Shown: one piece after another, positions 55,643 through 63,706 of the stretch
How positions within the stretch are numbered: position 1 is the first letter of the stretch
Layout: every line of letters starts with the position of its first letter
Assembly: GCA_902624095.1 (NCBI GenBank)
Contig: CACNWB010000002.1
Coordinates: 1-64,000 of the forward strand
Direction: 5' to 3'
Source: an uncultured PS1 clade bacterium
GTDB lineage: Bacteria; Pseudomonadota; Alphaproteobacteria; RS24
Length of the DNA: 64,000 nt
Translations under genes and position numbers: made by a program
Notes under the pieces: model-generated
What the model was told of the DNA's origin: nothing
Seen by the model: the letters and a program-made list of their open reading frames with translations, nothing else
Database searches by the model: none

Positions 55643-57757
55643 TCAGGTAATATTCGGGTCAGTGTTTGGATTGGTTTCGCTGCCAATCGTTGCAACGACG
55701 TCAACCTTGCGGGTCTCCGGCAATTCGGAAAACGCGATGACGACCATATCGTCAATGTGCTGCCGGATAATGCGTGCCATCGACCGCCTAATGACAGGTG
55801 ACACCACGACAACGGCCTGGCGACCTTCGGCAGACAGTTGTTCGTTGACGCGCGTGAGGTTTTCCAAAAGTCGCTGTGCCAATTCAGTATCGAGGATCAG
55901 TTCACCCTCCGGCGATTGGCGCTGCATATTGATGAGCATATGTTCCAATTCACCGTCAAAAGTGATAACCGGCAGCGGCGTGTTGAGCGGTGCAACTTGC
56001 TGAATAAGGAGGCTGGCAAGTTCCGGACGCAGAGCCTCGGCGGTTTCTTCGATCGACAGATTGCGCGCGCTCAGCGGCGGCAGAACTTCCAAAATACGAC
56101 GCAGATCACTCACTGGTACGCGCTCTTTGAGTAGCAGGCGCAAAATGCCCGTCAAATCGTGCAGCGGCACAATTTTGGGCACAACGGACTCGACCAGATT
56201 GGGGTTCGTTTGCGACAGATTGTCGAGTAATGACTGTACGTCGTCCTGACCAATCAATTCGCCAGCATATTTATAGACAAGCGAACTTAGATGCGTTGCA
56301 ATCACAGCTTCGGGCGCCACGACAACATAATTATTGGCCTCGGCTTCGGCTTCCTGCTCATTACGGATCCAGATAGCATCCATGCCGAATGTCGGGTCTT
56401 TGACTGGCTGGCCGTCAAGCTGGACATGTGAGTTTTCACCCGGTATTGCGAGTTTGCGATTGGGGAAGGTTTCGTCTTCGCCGACAATCGTTTGCCCGAT
56501 ACGAATGCGATATTGGTTAGCCTTCAGGGAAAGGTCGTCGCGAATACGTACCGGCGGTACTACAAACCCAAGGGTTTTAGAAACCTGTTTGCGGATGCTG
56601 GTGATGCGGTTGACCAGAGGCCCGCCGGCATCCTCATCAACCATTTCGACAAGGCCGTAGCCGATCTGAACCGAAATCGGCGCATTGTCGGTTACATCTG
56701 AAAGCTCTATTTTATCGGGCGCTTTTTCTTCTACCTCTTCTTCGGTCTCAACTGGTTGCGATTCTGTTTTCTGCTCCGACAAGTGTACAAAAAAGGCCGC
56801 CGACGCCGCGATGAGGGCAGCGACTAAAAACAGAAAATTCGGCATGCCGGGCATAAATCCAATAAGCAAAAGCACGCCGGCAACGGGTACCCAGGCACTC
56901 GAAATGCTGACCTGACGCCCGATATGGGCCGCCATATTCTGAGTGGAAGAAACGCGCGTGACAATAATCGCTGTTGCGATGGCAAGCAGGAGCGACGGAA
57001 TTTGGGCGACCAGCCCGTCACCGATCGAAAGCAGAAGATAAATCTCGGCAGCTTGCCCAATCCCCATTTCGTGTTGGCTTAGACCAATAGTCAGCCCGCC
57101 TATAATATTAATAGCCAAAATCAGCAGGGCGGCAATTGCGTCACCTTTAACAAATTTGGAGGCTCCGTCCATGGCACCGTAAAAATCGGCCTCATTGGAA
57201 ATTTCCTCGCGGCGCTTGGCCGCCTCTTCGGTACTTAGAACACCGGCATTTAAATCGGCGTCAATGGCCATCTGCTTGCCGGGCATGGCATCCAATGTAA
57301 AACGCGCCGAAACTTCGGAAACACGGCCGGCACCGCGCGTGATCACCACCAGATTGATAATAATAAGAATGATAAAGACAAAAATACCCACGGCGAAATT
57401 GCCGGAAATAACAAACTCGCCAAACGCCTCAATAACCTGACCTGCCGCGTCCGTGCCTTCGTGACCGCGGCTTAACACAACGCGGGTGGAGGCCACGTTC
57501 AGCCCCAGTCGCAAAACCGTGGCAATCAGCAAAAGCGAGGGAAAGCTAGAGAAATCAAGTGGGCGAAACGTGTTTATCGCAACCATAAGGATAAGAAGCG
57601 ACACCAAAATATTGCCGACGAAGAAAATATCGAGCAAAAACGCAGGAAGTGGCAGAACCATCATGGCGATCAGGGCAAGGATACTGATTGGCAAAACCGT
57701 GCTGGTCAAAACAGCCCGCATATCCGTCAGGCCTAGTCGTGATAATGTCATTTCCAT
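55643..57757 (-). CDS. flhA: Flagellar type III export protein FlhA
   Basis: A 704-residue export-gate protein: eight or so membrane segments in the first 330 residues, the family signature SARFTLDAMPGKQMAID, a linker, and the cytosolic domain that docks chaperone-substrate complexes (RIRIGQTIVGEDETFPNRKL, IPGENSHVQLDGQPVKDPTF). It is first in flhA-flhF-flhG-fliA, and a consensus sigma-54 promoter lies upstream (57911-57925). The long leader of about 150 bases holds no ORF of note. Confidence 0.96.
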   Translation of the reverse strand: MEMTLSRLGLTDMRAVLTSTVLPISILALIAMMVLPLPAFLLDIFFVGNILVSLLILMVAINTFRPLDFSSFPSLLLIATVLRLGLNVASTRVVLSRGHEGTDAAGQVIEAFGEFVISGNFAVGIFVFIILIIINLVVITRGAGRVSEVSARFTLDAMPGKQMAIDADLNAGVLSTEEAAKRREEISNEADFYGAMDGASKFVKGDAIAALLILAINIIGGLTIGLSQHEMGIGQAAEIYLLLSIGDGLVAQIPSLLLAIATAIIVTRVSSTQNMAAHIGRQVSISSAWVPVAGVLLLIGFMPGMPNFLFLVAALIAASAAFFVHLSEQKTESQPVETEEEVEEKAPDKIELSDVTDNAPISVQIGYGLVEMVDEDAGGPLVNRITSIRKQVSKTLGFVVPPVRIRDDLSLKANQYRIRIGQTIVGEDETFPNRKLAIPGENSHVQLDGQPVKDPTFGMDAIWIRNEQEAEAEANNYVVVAPEAVIATHLSSLVYKYAGELIGQDDVQSLLDNLSQTNPNLVESVVPKIVPLHDLTGILRLLLKERVPVSDLRRILEVLPPLSARNLSIEETAEALRPELASLLIQQVAPLNTPLPVITFDGELEHMLINMQRQSPEGELILDTELAQRLLENLTRVNEQLSAEGRQAVVVVSPVIRRSMARIIRQHIDDMVVIAFSELPETRKVDVVATIGSETNPNTDPNIT

Positions 57758-57910
57758 GACAAATTCCTCGTGTCAAACTTCCGTTTCTTTTCCTGCCATC
57801 TGCGACCACACTCGGCTTAATCGCCCGTTAAACTATTGAAAGACCAAACAAACTCCTTCAATTACGCCGGGCTGCCAGTTTCGCGACCATGCATGGCAAT
57901 GTTCAAATAG

Positions 57911-57925
57911 GCAAAAACCGTGCCA
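57911..57925 (-). promoter_or_regulatory. Sigma-54 promoter for flhA operon
   Basis: On the minus strand the sequence reads TGGCACGGTTTTTGC, an exact match to the TGGCAC-N5-TTGC -24/-12 consensus. The downstream flhA ATG at 57757 lies about 150 bases away. It drives flhA-flhF-flhG-fliA by inference. Confidence 0.82.
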
Positions 57926-58017
57926 TTTGCGCTTTGTTGCGCGTAAATGTATGAGATAAAAGAAGAAATTTTCTAATTCTATGTGTCTCGCGCTTTAAAC
58001 AGCGGTAATGGCCGGCT

Positions 58018-58032
58018 TGGCATGATTTGTGC
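58018..58032 (+). promoter_or_regulatory. Sigma-54 promoter for flgP-flgT operon
   Basis: TGGCATGATTTGTGC matches the -24/-12 pattern with GG and GC ten bases apart. It stands about 45 bases before the flgP ATG at 58078, which fits a short leader. Confidence 0.72.
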
Positions 58033-58077
58033 AAACCCGTTCATGATGGTTTTATTCTGCATGCACTGGAGAGAAAC

Positions 58078-58545
58078 ATGTTCAAAGCCTGCTCGCCTTT
58101 CATAATCAGCGCCTTTTTGGCCGTAAGCCTCGCCGCGTGTTCGGATTATCGAATTGCCTTAGTTCCCGCAGAGGAACCGGCTCCGGTAATGTCCCAAGCC
58201 AGTGTCGAGAAAATCCCTACAATCACAGCAATCGGTTATGCCGTTGTGTCGAGCCAGCCCGGTAAATCGGTGGCGCAGCGACGCCTGATGGCCATTCGTG
58301 CCGCTCGCATGGCGGCCATGCGTGAACTTGCCGAGCAAATTCATGGACTAAAAGTCAACGGCAATACGACCGTTGTTGACCTGATGGTAAATAACGACAC
58401 GTTTCGTGGTGTTGTGAGCGGTGTTATTCGCGGTGCCCGCACGGTTCGTATTAATCCGACTGGTGAGGACACATACGAAATTGTGCTTGAAATTGACCGC
58501 AGCACAATTTCACAGCTGATGCATTCCGCAACCCGGTCGAGCTGA
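58078..58545 (+). CDS. flgP: FlgP-like LPP20 lipoprotein
   Basis: A 155-residue lipoprotein. The lipobox is VSLAAC near residue 19. The LPP20-type domain has GYAVVSSQPGKSVAQRRLMA and IRAARMAAMRELAEQIHGLK, then VNGNTTVVDLMVNNDTFRGV and VSGVIRGARTV. FlgP forms an outer-membrane-associated ring in Vibrio and Campylobacter flagella. The start at 58078 has GAGAGAAAC upstream; an in-frame codon at 58027 would cover the promoter. FlgT follows, which strengthens the call. Confidence 0.82.
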   Translation: MFKACSPFIISAFLAVSLAACSDYRIALVPAEEPAPVMSQASVEKIPTITAIGYAVVSSQPGKSVAQRRLMAIRAARMAAMRELAEQIHGLKVNGNTTVVDLMVNNDTFRGVVSGVIRGARTVRINPTGEDTYEIVLEIDRSTISQLMHSATRSS

Positions 58546-58575
58546 TCGGCTTTGGGTTAGGAATCCGGATTTGCT

Positions 58576-59742
58576 ATGCGTCGCGTGTTTACCAGTAAAT
58601 TGCTGAAGGGTGCTTTGGTGCTCTGGATGTCAGTATTTATGGCATCGACCGGCTCCGCTGAGGTTGGCGCTCCAATGGCAGGGCAGGCATCAGTGCATGA
58701 AGTGACGGGGCAGGCAGCCGTCACCGCTGAGGTAACACCCGACCGCGCACGGCGGCTTGCGCTGGAAGATGCGCTGTATTTGGCCGCGCTGCAGGGTGGC
58801 GTGGCTATAGACGGGTTTAGCGCGATCGATGCCAGTACGGCGTTGAGCGAGGAAACGGTTTTGCGCCCGACCGCCGATATTCTGGATTACACAATTATCG
58901 AAGAAAAACAGATGGATAACTTAAGCCAAGTGACCATTCGCGCGGTCACGGGGCTGGCTAACCCAGCAGCTTGCGAGGCCGGTATGAAACGTCACTTCAT
59001 GGTTTTCAAGCCCCGCATTTATACCTCTCCGGCGGCGCCGGCATGGGCCGAGCGACAGGGCGACAGGCTGATACAGCATGTGGTTAAGAGCCTGTCGGCA
59101 CGCGAAAATGCTTCTTATGAGCTTGCAACCGATACTGAATTTGACGCCACTCGCCGCCAGCGCACAGAACAGTCATTTGACTATTATGTGCTGACAGAAG
59201 CGCCCGCTATTGCCACGGGCGATTATGCGCTGCAAGTTTCGCTGAAAATAGATACCGTGACAGCCGACACGAATGGCGGGCTTGTGCAGGAAGAAGCCGT
59301 GCACGCACTATTGCGGGTCGATGTCTACACCGGACAGGGCTTTGAGCCGGTTTTCAGCACTCGGACCCATGCAATTGTGCATGCCGAACGAGATTATTTT
59401 TTCAACACTCTCAATCAGGTTTTGCAAGCACCGCGACCAGTATTTGACGCGGATATTGCCTTACGCTTTGCTAATTTCGTGGACGCCGAACTTGGGCAAT
59501 TTCTATGCCGGACGCTGCACGCGAAAGTGACGCTGGCTGGCGGTCGTGCCCTTGTATCGTTGGGACGGCGCCACGGCCTCGTCAAATCGCATTTGGCTGT
59601 CCTGAACAAGCCTAATGCGCCGTTCCGCGTGCTGAGTATCGCAGAATTGATGGACGCCGAGGCTGTTCTTTCACCCCTTGATCCCGAGACTGATCTGTCG
59701 TCAATTGACGGTCAGTCTGTTCGCTTTTTGGAGGCAAAATAA
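58576..59742 (+). CDS. flgT: FlgT-like flagellar H-ring protein
   Basis: A 388-residue exported protein: signal sequence in LLKGALVLWMSVFMASTGSA, an N-terminal domain with ARRLALEDALYLAALQGGVA and VTIRAVTGLANP, a middle beta-rich domain (residues 130-300) and a small C-terminal domain (KVTLAGGRALVSLGRRHGLV, KSHLAVLNKPN). Size and domain order fit FlgT of Vibrio, which builds the H-ring around the basal body. The assignment rests on domain pattern, length and the neighbouring flgP, not on a unique motif. Confidence 0.7.
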   Translation: MRRVFTSKLLKGALVLWMSVFMASTGSAEVGAPMAGQASVHEVTGQAAVTAEVTPDRARRLALEDALYLAALQGGVAIDGFSAIDASTALSEETVLRPTADILDYTIIEEKQMDNLSQVTIRAVTGLANPAACEAGMKRHFMVFKPRIYTSPAAPAWAERQGDRLIQHVVKSLSARENASYELATDTEFDATRRQRTEQSFDYYVLTEAPAIATGDYALQVSLKIDTVTADTNGGLVQEEAVHALLRVDVYTGQGFEPVFSTRTHAIVHAERDYFFNTLNQVLQAPRPVFDADIALRFANFVDAELGQFLCRTLHAKVTLAGGRALVSLGRRHGLVKSHLAVLNKPNAPFRVLSIAELMDAEAVLSPLDPETDLSSIDGQSVRFLEAK

Positions 59743-60185
59743 TGTTATCGCGTGTTTTTCTGCTTAATTGTTTGGCCTTTGCAGCCATTTCTGCTCCCGC
59801 ATTGGCTGGTCCTTTTCCTTTGGTTGTGCTGGAAAACGATCAGAGGCAATTGGGCGAGAAATCAGAGAACTCGGCGTCAAAATTTGCCGATGATCCCGAT
59901 CATGCAGAGCGCCATAAGGTCAAAAAGGGCGATTCACTGTTCAAAATTATCAATAAATATTACGCAGATGCTGGGCTGGACAGAAATTTTCTGGAACTTG
60001 CCATTGTCAAAGCCAATCGCGGGGCATTTGTTCGCAATAACCCAAATTTTTTATATGCCGGACGCGTTTTGCACCTGCCATCAGTCAACCAGATCAAATC
60101 CATGGTCATGCACCCCTATGGCACTGGTGCTTTGCGGGCGCAACAGCCAGAATCTACCGGTCATATTTTCTTCCTAGGGCACTAA
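59742..60185 (+). CDS. LysM-domain exported protein, FimV N-terminus-like
   Basis: A 147-residue secreted protein: signal peptide in LNCLAFAAISAPALA, then a LysM-like module HKVKKGDSLFKIINKYYADA followed by LAIVKANRGAFVRNNPNFLY and AGRVLHLP. The pattern (a residue run like N-x-x-A-F, then L-x-x-G-x-x-L-x-x-P) resembles the LysM part of FimV/HubP, polar landmark proteins. LysM binds peptidoglycan. Its ATG overlaps the flgT stop and GGAGG lies upstream. A wall anchor for the flagellum is inferred. Confidence 0.7.
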   Translation: MLSRVFLLNCLAFAAISAPALAGPFPLVVLENDQRQLGEKSENSASKFADDPDHAERHKVKKGDSLFKIINKYYADAGLDRNFLELAIVKANRGAFVRNNPNFLYAGRVLHLPSVNQIKSMVMHPYGTGALRAQQPESTGHIFFLGH

Positions 60186-60932
60186 ATGAAGCGATTTAGC
60201 GTCATTTTGCTGCTTTTTTCCCCTAACATGCAGCTTTTTGCGGCCGAAACCGCACTGGAACGCATTAATGGCGCACAAATTCGCGTCGTGATTCAGGCAG
60301 AGCTGGCCGAATATGGTTTTTTTGTCGAGCCATCAGTAAAGCCAGATCGCCTGTTTCGCGCATGCAGGGGCGATTTTGAGGTCAAAAAAGCCTTCGGCGG
60401 TTGGCAGACCGTGCGTGTGATTTGCAAGCAGGAAAATCCTTGGGATATCTATGTGCGCACCGGCCTTCAGCCGAAAACGCCGGCAAAAGCAGATGACAGC
60501 CCGGAAAAAAGCCCTGAAAAGAAACAAAAATCGGATAATCTTGGCCTGATGCAGCGGGTTATCATTGTGCGTCCGGTTTCGCGCGGGAATTTTCTGACAC
60601 GCGAAGATCTGGGGTTACAAACATTGTCGCGCAGTGGCGGCACTGGTTTTACCGATATTGATGAACTTGTCGGGCGGAGGGCGAAAAAATCACTGCGCGG
60701 GGGCCTTGTTTTGCATGAGCGCCATTTAGAGCCTGATTGGATGGTTCAGGCCAAGCAAACTGTGTCAGTTGTCAATAATTCTGGCGGAATTCAGGTGACA
60801 ACGGCCGGAATTGCAATGGAAAACGGGCGTCTTGGGGATTTGGTGAAGGTAAAAAACCTGTCCTCAAACAGTGTTTTGCACGGATTTGTGGCGGGCGCGA
60901 AAAAAATATCGATCGGCACTAAAATAAATTAA
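60186..60932 (+). CDS. flgA: Flagellar P-ring assembly chaperone FlgA
   Basis: A 248-residue periplasmic protein with signal sequence and the SAF/FlgA C-terminal half: VIIVRPVSRGNFLTREDLGL, DIDELVGRRAKKSLRGGLVL and SVVNNSGGIQVTTAGIAMEN, then GRLGDLVKVKNLSS. FlgA helps FlgI assemble the P-ring. The N-terminal half is divergent and carries a Lys/Pro/Glu-rich linker (KTPAKADDSPEKSPEKKQKS). Starts directly after the LysM gene stop. Confidence 0.9.
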   Translation: MKRFSVILLLFSPNMQLFAAETALERINGAQIRVVIQAELAEYGFFVEPSVKPDRLFRACRGDFEVKKAFGGWQTVRVICKQENPWDIYVRTGLQPKTPAKADDSPEKSPEKKQKSDNLGLMQRVIIVRPVSRGNFLTREDLGLQTLSRSGGTGFTDIDELVGRRAKKSLRGGLVLHERHLEPDWMVQAKQTVSVVNNSGGIQVTTAGIAMENGRLGDLVKVKNLSSNSVLHGFVAGAKKISIGTKIN

Positions 60933-60969
60933 ACTCAAGTCGTTTAACCTTATGTAGGAGTATATCAAC

Positions 60970-61269
60970 ATGGTTGACTCGATTAAAAATAGTTTTAGTC
61001 GCGTGGATCCCCACCAAAAGGGACGCACTGCAGACGTTTCGGCCGGTACCGCCAAGGGCGTTGTCGCTAAAGCTTCTGCGCCTGCGGCCTCTGGCGGTAC
61101 AACCATTGATGTGAAACAATCAGTCGTTGTAGAAATGGCTAAAGCGCCGCCTATAGATGAAAAAGCGGTGCAGCGAATCAAAGAGGCCATTTCGCGTGGC
61201 GATTACCCCATCAATTTGGAGAGGGTCTCCGACGCGCTCATGGACGCTTATCGGGAGTTGAAAGACTAA
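60970..61269 (+). CDS. flgM: Anti-sigma-28 factor FlgM
   Basis: A 99-residue protein: a disordered Ala/Gly/Ser-rich first half and the FlgM sigma-binding helices in the second half (KAVQRIKEAISRGDYPINLE, RVSDALMDAYREL). FlgM holds FliA inactive until the hook is complete, then leaves through the export gate. AGGAG lies nine bases before the ATG. It pairs with fliA at 52918-53640. Confidence 0.9.
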   Translation: MVDSIKNSFSRVDPHQKGRTADVSAGTAKGVVAKASAPAASGGTTIDVKQSVVVEMAKAPPIDEKAVQRIKEAISRGDYPINLERVSDALMDAYRELKD

Positions 61270-61292
61270 CGACAATATACCAATCTATTGTT

Positions 61293-61598
61293 ATGACGTC
61301 TCCGTCCACGATTGATTCCATGCTAAAGGATCTTGATGAGATCCTTTCCCGAGCACATGCCTGCCTTTCCGACCCCGTCAAGCTCGCTGAGCCGTTGGCA
61401 AACCTTGAAAATTTTTTGAATAATAGGTTTGCCGAGATGAAAACTGCTATTGCCGAAGACGGTATGAACGGCGATCAGCGCTTGCATTTGGCCTCCTGTA
61501 TGGACAGATTAGTTGATCTGCAAGCCAAAACTCAGGCACGCCTGGAATGGTTTGATACGTTGGGTTCGGATTTGGCCGAAATGGTGGAGCGCGGTTGA
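61293..61598 (+). CDS. flgN: FlgN-like export chaperone
   Basis: A 101-residue all-helical protein (MLKDLDEILSRAHACLSDPV; LHLASCMDRLVDLQAKTQAR) lying right after flgM, the usual place of FlgN, chaperone for hook-filament junction proteins. Sequence match is weak, as is typical of FlgN, so the symbol rests largely on position and size. Confidence 0.6.
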   Translation: MTSPSTIDSMLKDLDEILSRAHACLSDPVKLAEPLANLENFLNNRFAEMKTAIAEDGMNGDQRLHLASCMDRLVDLQAKTQARLEWFDTLGSDLAEMVERG

Positions 61599-61610
61599 TA
61601 CAGGAGTAGG

Positions 61611-62063
61611 GTGTTGGACGTACAAAATTTCATCGATTTTTTCTTATCAGCCGCGGCACTGCCGTTTCTGGCATTGCTCGCCATGATGATCATTGCCTTT
61701 GCCGCCATTATCATTTTCTGGCTTCAGAGCCGCCGTCTGAAAGTGGTGCTGGAAGATATGTACGCCCGCCACCAACAGCTTGTAAAATTGGTCAGCGATG
61801 CGCGTTCAACCTCCGGATCTCCGGCTGATAGTGATAGCATAAATGCGCTGTCTGCCATGCTGATAGAGCAGGGCAAAGCCATTGCGACGCTGCAGGCGGA
61901 AATTGTGCGTCTTGCCGATGGCGTCAACCAACAGGAACAAATATCGCGTGCCATTGAAATGGCGCGCCAGGGAGCCAAACGGGCTGGGCTCGTTGAGGCA
62001 ACTGGTATTTCTGCTGAACAGGCCGATGCCATCGTCAAATTCCACGGTAAAAACACTAGCTAG
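61611..62063 (+). CDS. DUF2802 family membrane protein
   Basis: A 150-residue protein: one N-terminal membrane helix (ALLAMMIIAFAAIIIFWLQS), a coiled-coil middle, and a C-terminal DUF2802 module (ISRAIEMARQGAKRAGLVEA then TGISAEQADAIVKFHG). DUF2802 genes are typically found near flagellar or chemotaxis genes in gammaproteobacteria; the function is unknown. The GTG at 61611 with AGGAG upstream is the chosen start. It ends the flgP-to-DUF2802 transcript. Confidence 0.75.
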   Translation: MLDVQNFIDFFLSAAALPFLALLAMMIIAFAAIIIFWLQSRRLKVVLEDMYARHQQLVKLVSDARSTSGSPADSDSINALSAMLIEQGKAIATLQAEIVRLADGVNQQEQISRAIEMARQGAKRAGLVEATGISAEQADAIVKFHGKNTS

Positions 62064-62080
62064 CGGGCGGCCAGTTTTGG

Positions 62081-62419
62081 CTACATTGAAAAGACGGATT
62101 TCTTGCAAGTCAAAGTGGCGAAGCGGGCGCCTAACAGCGCCTCGATTTCACCGGTTTCACGATTGACTCTGATTTCATCGTCTTCGACTTTGAGTTCCAG
62201 CCGATCTTTTTCCCTGAACACAATCTCAAGAGCTTGGGGCCCCTGCTCGGTGAAGAGCGTGGCAGTAGTTGTGCCGCGCTGGGTTTCAAGTTCGATGCTT
62301 TGAAGTCCCAAACGATTGAATTCACAAGTATATTTTTCGGTTCTGAAACGGACAAAATCTTCACAGGCGCTTAGAAAGCTGAAAGACACAAAAACTAAAC
62401 CAAGCAGGTTAGGTTTCAT
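62081..62419 (-). CDS. Small lipoprotein of unknown function
   Basis: A 112-residue lipoprotein: lipobox FLSAC near residue 19, then a beta-rich domain (FVRFRTEKYTCEFNRLGLQS; LELKVEDDEIRVNRETGEIE) with two more cysteines. Its ATG at 62419 lies within the last codons of the acidic-repeat gene, so translation is coupled. In-frame sequence upstream belongs to that gene read in a different frame. No family recognised. Confidence 0.7.
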   Translation of the reverse strand: MKPNLLGLVFVSFSFLSACEDFVRFRTEKYTCEFNRLGLQSIELETQRGTTTATLFTEQGPQALEIVFREKDRLELKVEDDEIRVNRETGEIEALLGARFATLTCKKSVFSM

Positions 62420-63611
62420 CGGCCTTTTCGGTTTCGTCACTTGCCTCATTTCCGTCATTTTCACCACTTTCGCCATTTTTATTGTCCGACACGGCTGATT
62501 CCTCGGCACTGTCGGAGGCCAGCGCTTCGTCAATTTCCTTAAACGCCTCGGCGGTTTCCGCGATGGCTGTTGCCAGCACATGATCCTCGGTATCAAGTAA
62601 TTCAACATCTGCTTCATTACTCGCTTGTTCACTTGCTTCGTCAATTGGTTCCGGAATGTCGCCCGCGCTCTCCACGGCCGCCCGAGTTTCCGCATTTGGT
62701 TCGACATCCGCTTCCGTTTCTGCTGCTACGGTTTCATCGGCCGCTTCCGCTTCGACATCCGCTTCATCAGTGGCATTTTTTGATTCCGGCATTTCTTCTG
62801 CTACCGTCTCATCAGTCGATTCTGCTGCCACGGTTTCATCAGCTACTTCTTCTGCTTCCGGAATCTCATCTGCTACTTCTTTTGCTTCCGAAATCTCATC
62901 TGCTATTTCTTCTGCCACGGTTTCATCAGCTACTTCTTCTGCTTCCGGAATCTCATCTGCTACGGTGTCATCAGTTGCTTCCGCTGCTTCGGCTTCGATC
63001 TCCTTGCCCGTTTCTTCCTGAATATCTTCATCCGCATCGGACTGCTGGGCGCTTTCAGGGGCGGCGTCTTCTTCCGATACCGTATCATCTTCCGATACTG
63101 CGTCTTCCTCCGATACCGTATCATCTTCCGATACTGCGTCTTCCTCCGATAATTCGGGGTCTGCGGCCTCGCGCAACTCGGCATGGCCGGCATCAATCAG
63201 GCGTTGGGCATCGGCCGCCGAAACATCAACGATAATGCCTTCGGGAAGCCGCATGTCGTTGACTTCGCAATTCTCCAGCACCCGCACGCGAGCCCAGCTT
63301 CTGCCTGCGGTATCATCATCCGCCACATCCAGTTCGCCAAGAGGTTCGGATGCTGGCACAAATTCGACTGTTTCTTCAAAATCTATTATGCGTTTGCGCA
63401 ATAAATACACCCGAGCGGCCAATGCTCCGAGGCGCTTTGTCTCGTCTTCCTCAGTTTCCAAAAGTTTTTGGACAAATTCTTTGAGTTCGGCAAATGGCTT
63501 GTCTTCAAAATGGTCGATAATTTTGTCGCGCGCGGCCTCAATCTCAGGCGCCAGGCGCCGTAGGCCAGTTCGCGCGTCACGCGCGTGCTGCGGAAGTTCG
63601 ACCTCATCCAT
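62409..63611 (-). CDS. Acidic repeat protein near flgB
   Basis: A 400-residue protein with no signal or membrane segment. The first 170 residues are ordinary (LRRLAPEIEAARDKIIDHFE; FVQKLLETEEDETKRLGALA) and partly coiled coil. From about residue 170 on it is almost all Glu, Asp, Ala, Ser, Val and Thr in repeats such as SEEDAVSEDDTV and EVADETVAEE. The start at 63611 follows GGAG. The family is not known. It is divergent from flgB, and its start lies beside the flgB sigma-54 promoter. Confidence 0.72.
   Translation of the reverse strand: MDEVELPQHARDARTGLRRLAPEIEAARDKIIDHFEDKPFAELKEFVQKLLETEEDETKRLGALAARVYLLRKRIIDFEETVEFVPASEPLGELDVADDDTAGRSWARVRVLENCEVNDMRLPEGIIVDVSAADAQRLIDAGHAELREAADPELSEEDAVSEDDTVSEEDAVSEDDTVSEEDAAPESAQQSDADEDIQEETGKEIEAEAAEATDDTVADEIPEAEEVADETVAEEIADEISEAKEVADEIPEAEEVADETVAAESTDETVAEEMPESKNATDEADVEAEAADETVAAETEADVEPNAETRAAVESAGDIPEPIDEASEQASNEADVELLDTEDHVLATAIAETAEAFKEIDEALASDSAEESAVSDNKNGESGENDGNEASDETEKADET
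62826..62963. repeat. 51-bp imperfectly spaced direct repeat inside the acidic protein gene
   Basis: Bases 62826-62876 recur at 62913-62963, offset 87 bp, with a partly related unit between them. The repeat encodes copies of an IPEAEEVADETVA-type segment. Confidence 0.8.
63076..63147. repeat. 36-bp tandem duplication in the acidic protein gene
   Basis: Two identical 36-bp units, 63076-63111 and 63112-63147, encode two copies of a 12-residue Glu/Asp/Ser motif. Being a multiple of three, copy changes keep the frame. Confidence 0.85.
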
Positions 63612-63634
63612 TTTTTTTTCTCCAACTAACGATT

Positions 63635-63650
63635 TGGCACCCAATTTGCA
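63635..63650 (+). promoter_or_regulatory. Consensus sigma-54 promoter for flgB
   Basis: TGGCACCCAATTTGCA is an exact fit to TGGCAC-N5-TTGCA. The flgB ATG at 63707 is 57 bases beyond it, giving a leader of about 45 nt. It is the clearest of the four -24/-12 sites in the window. Confidence 0.85.
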
Positions 63651-63706
63651 ATTTCAGTACCAAGTGAACTGTCCCAGCGGGACGTTAGCACAATTTGGAA
63701 AGATAT

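Larger units (their letters stand above)
57758..58077. other. 320-bp intergenic region with divergent sigma-54 promoters
   Basis: The stretch between flhA (minus) and flgP (plus) has no convincing gene. It contains a sigma-54 promoter for each direction (57911-57925 minus, 58018-58032 plus), 92 bp apart. A single activator bound between or near them could switch on both operons, which is inferred. No clear palindromic enhancer site was picked out by eye. Confidence 0.7.

Noticed and set aside
62826..63147. Regular repeats that might suggest a CRISPR array
   Set aside because: Units are translated in frame into an acidic protein, spacers are not unique, and no cas gene is present.
62570..63235. 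221-codon plus-strand frame rich in Leu, His and Pro
   Set aside because: It is the complement of the acidic repeats; the leucine-rich look comes from reading Glu/Asp codons backwards. The minus-strand gene has a ribosome site and a normal N-terminal domain.
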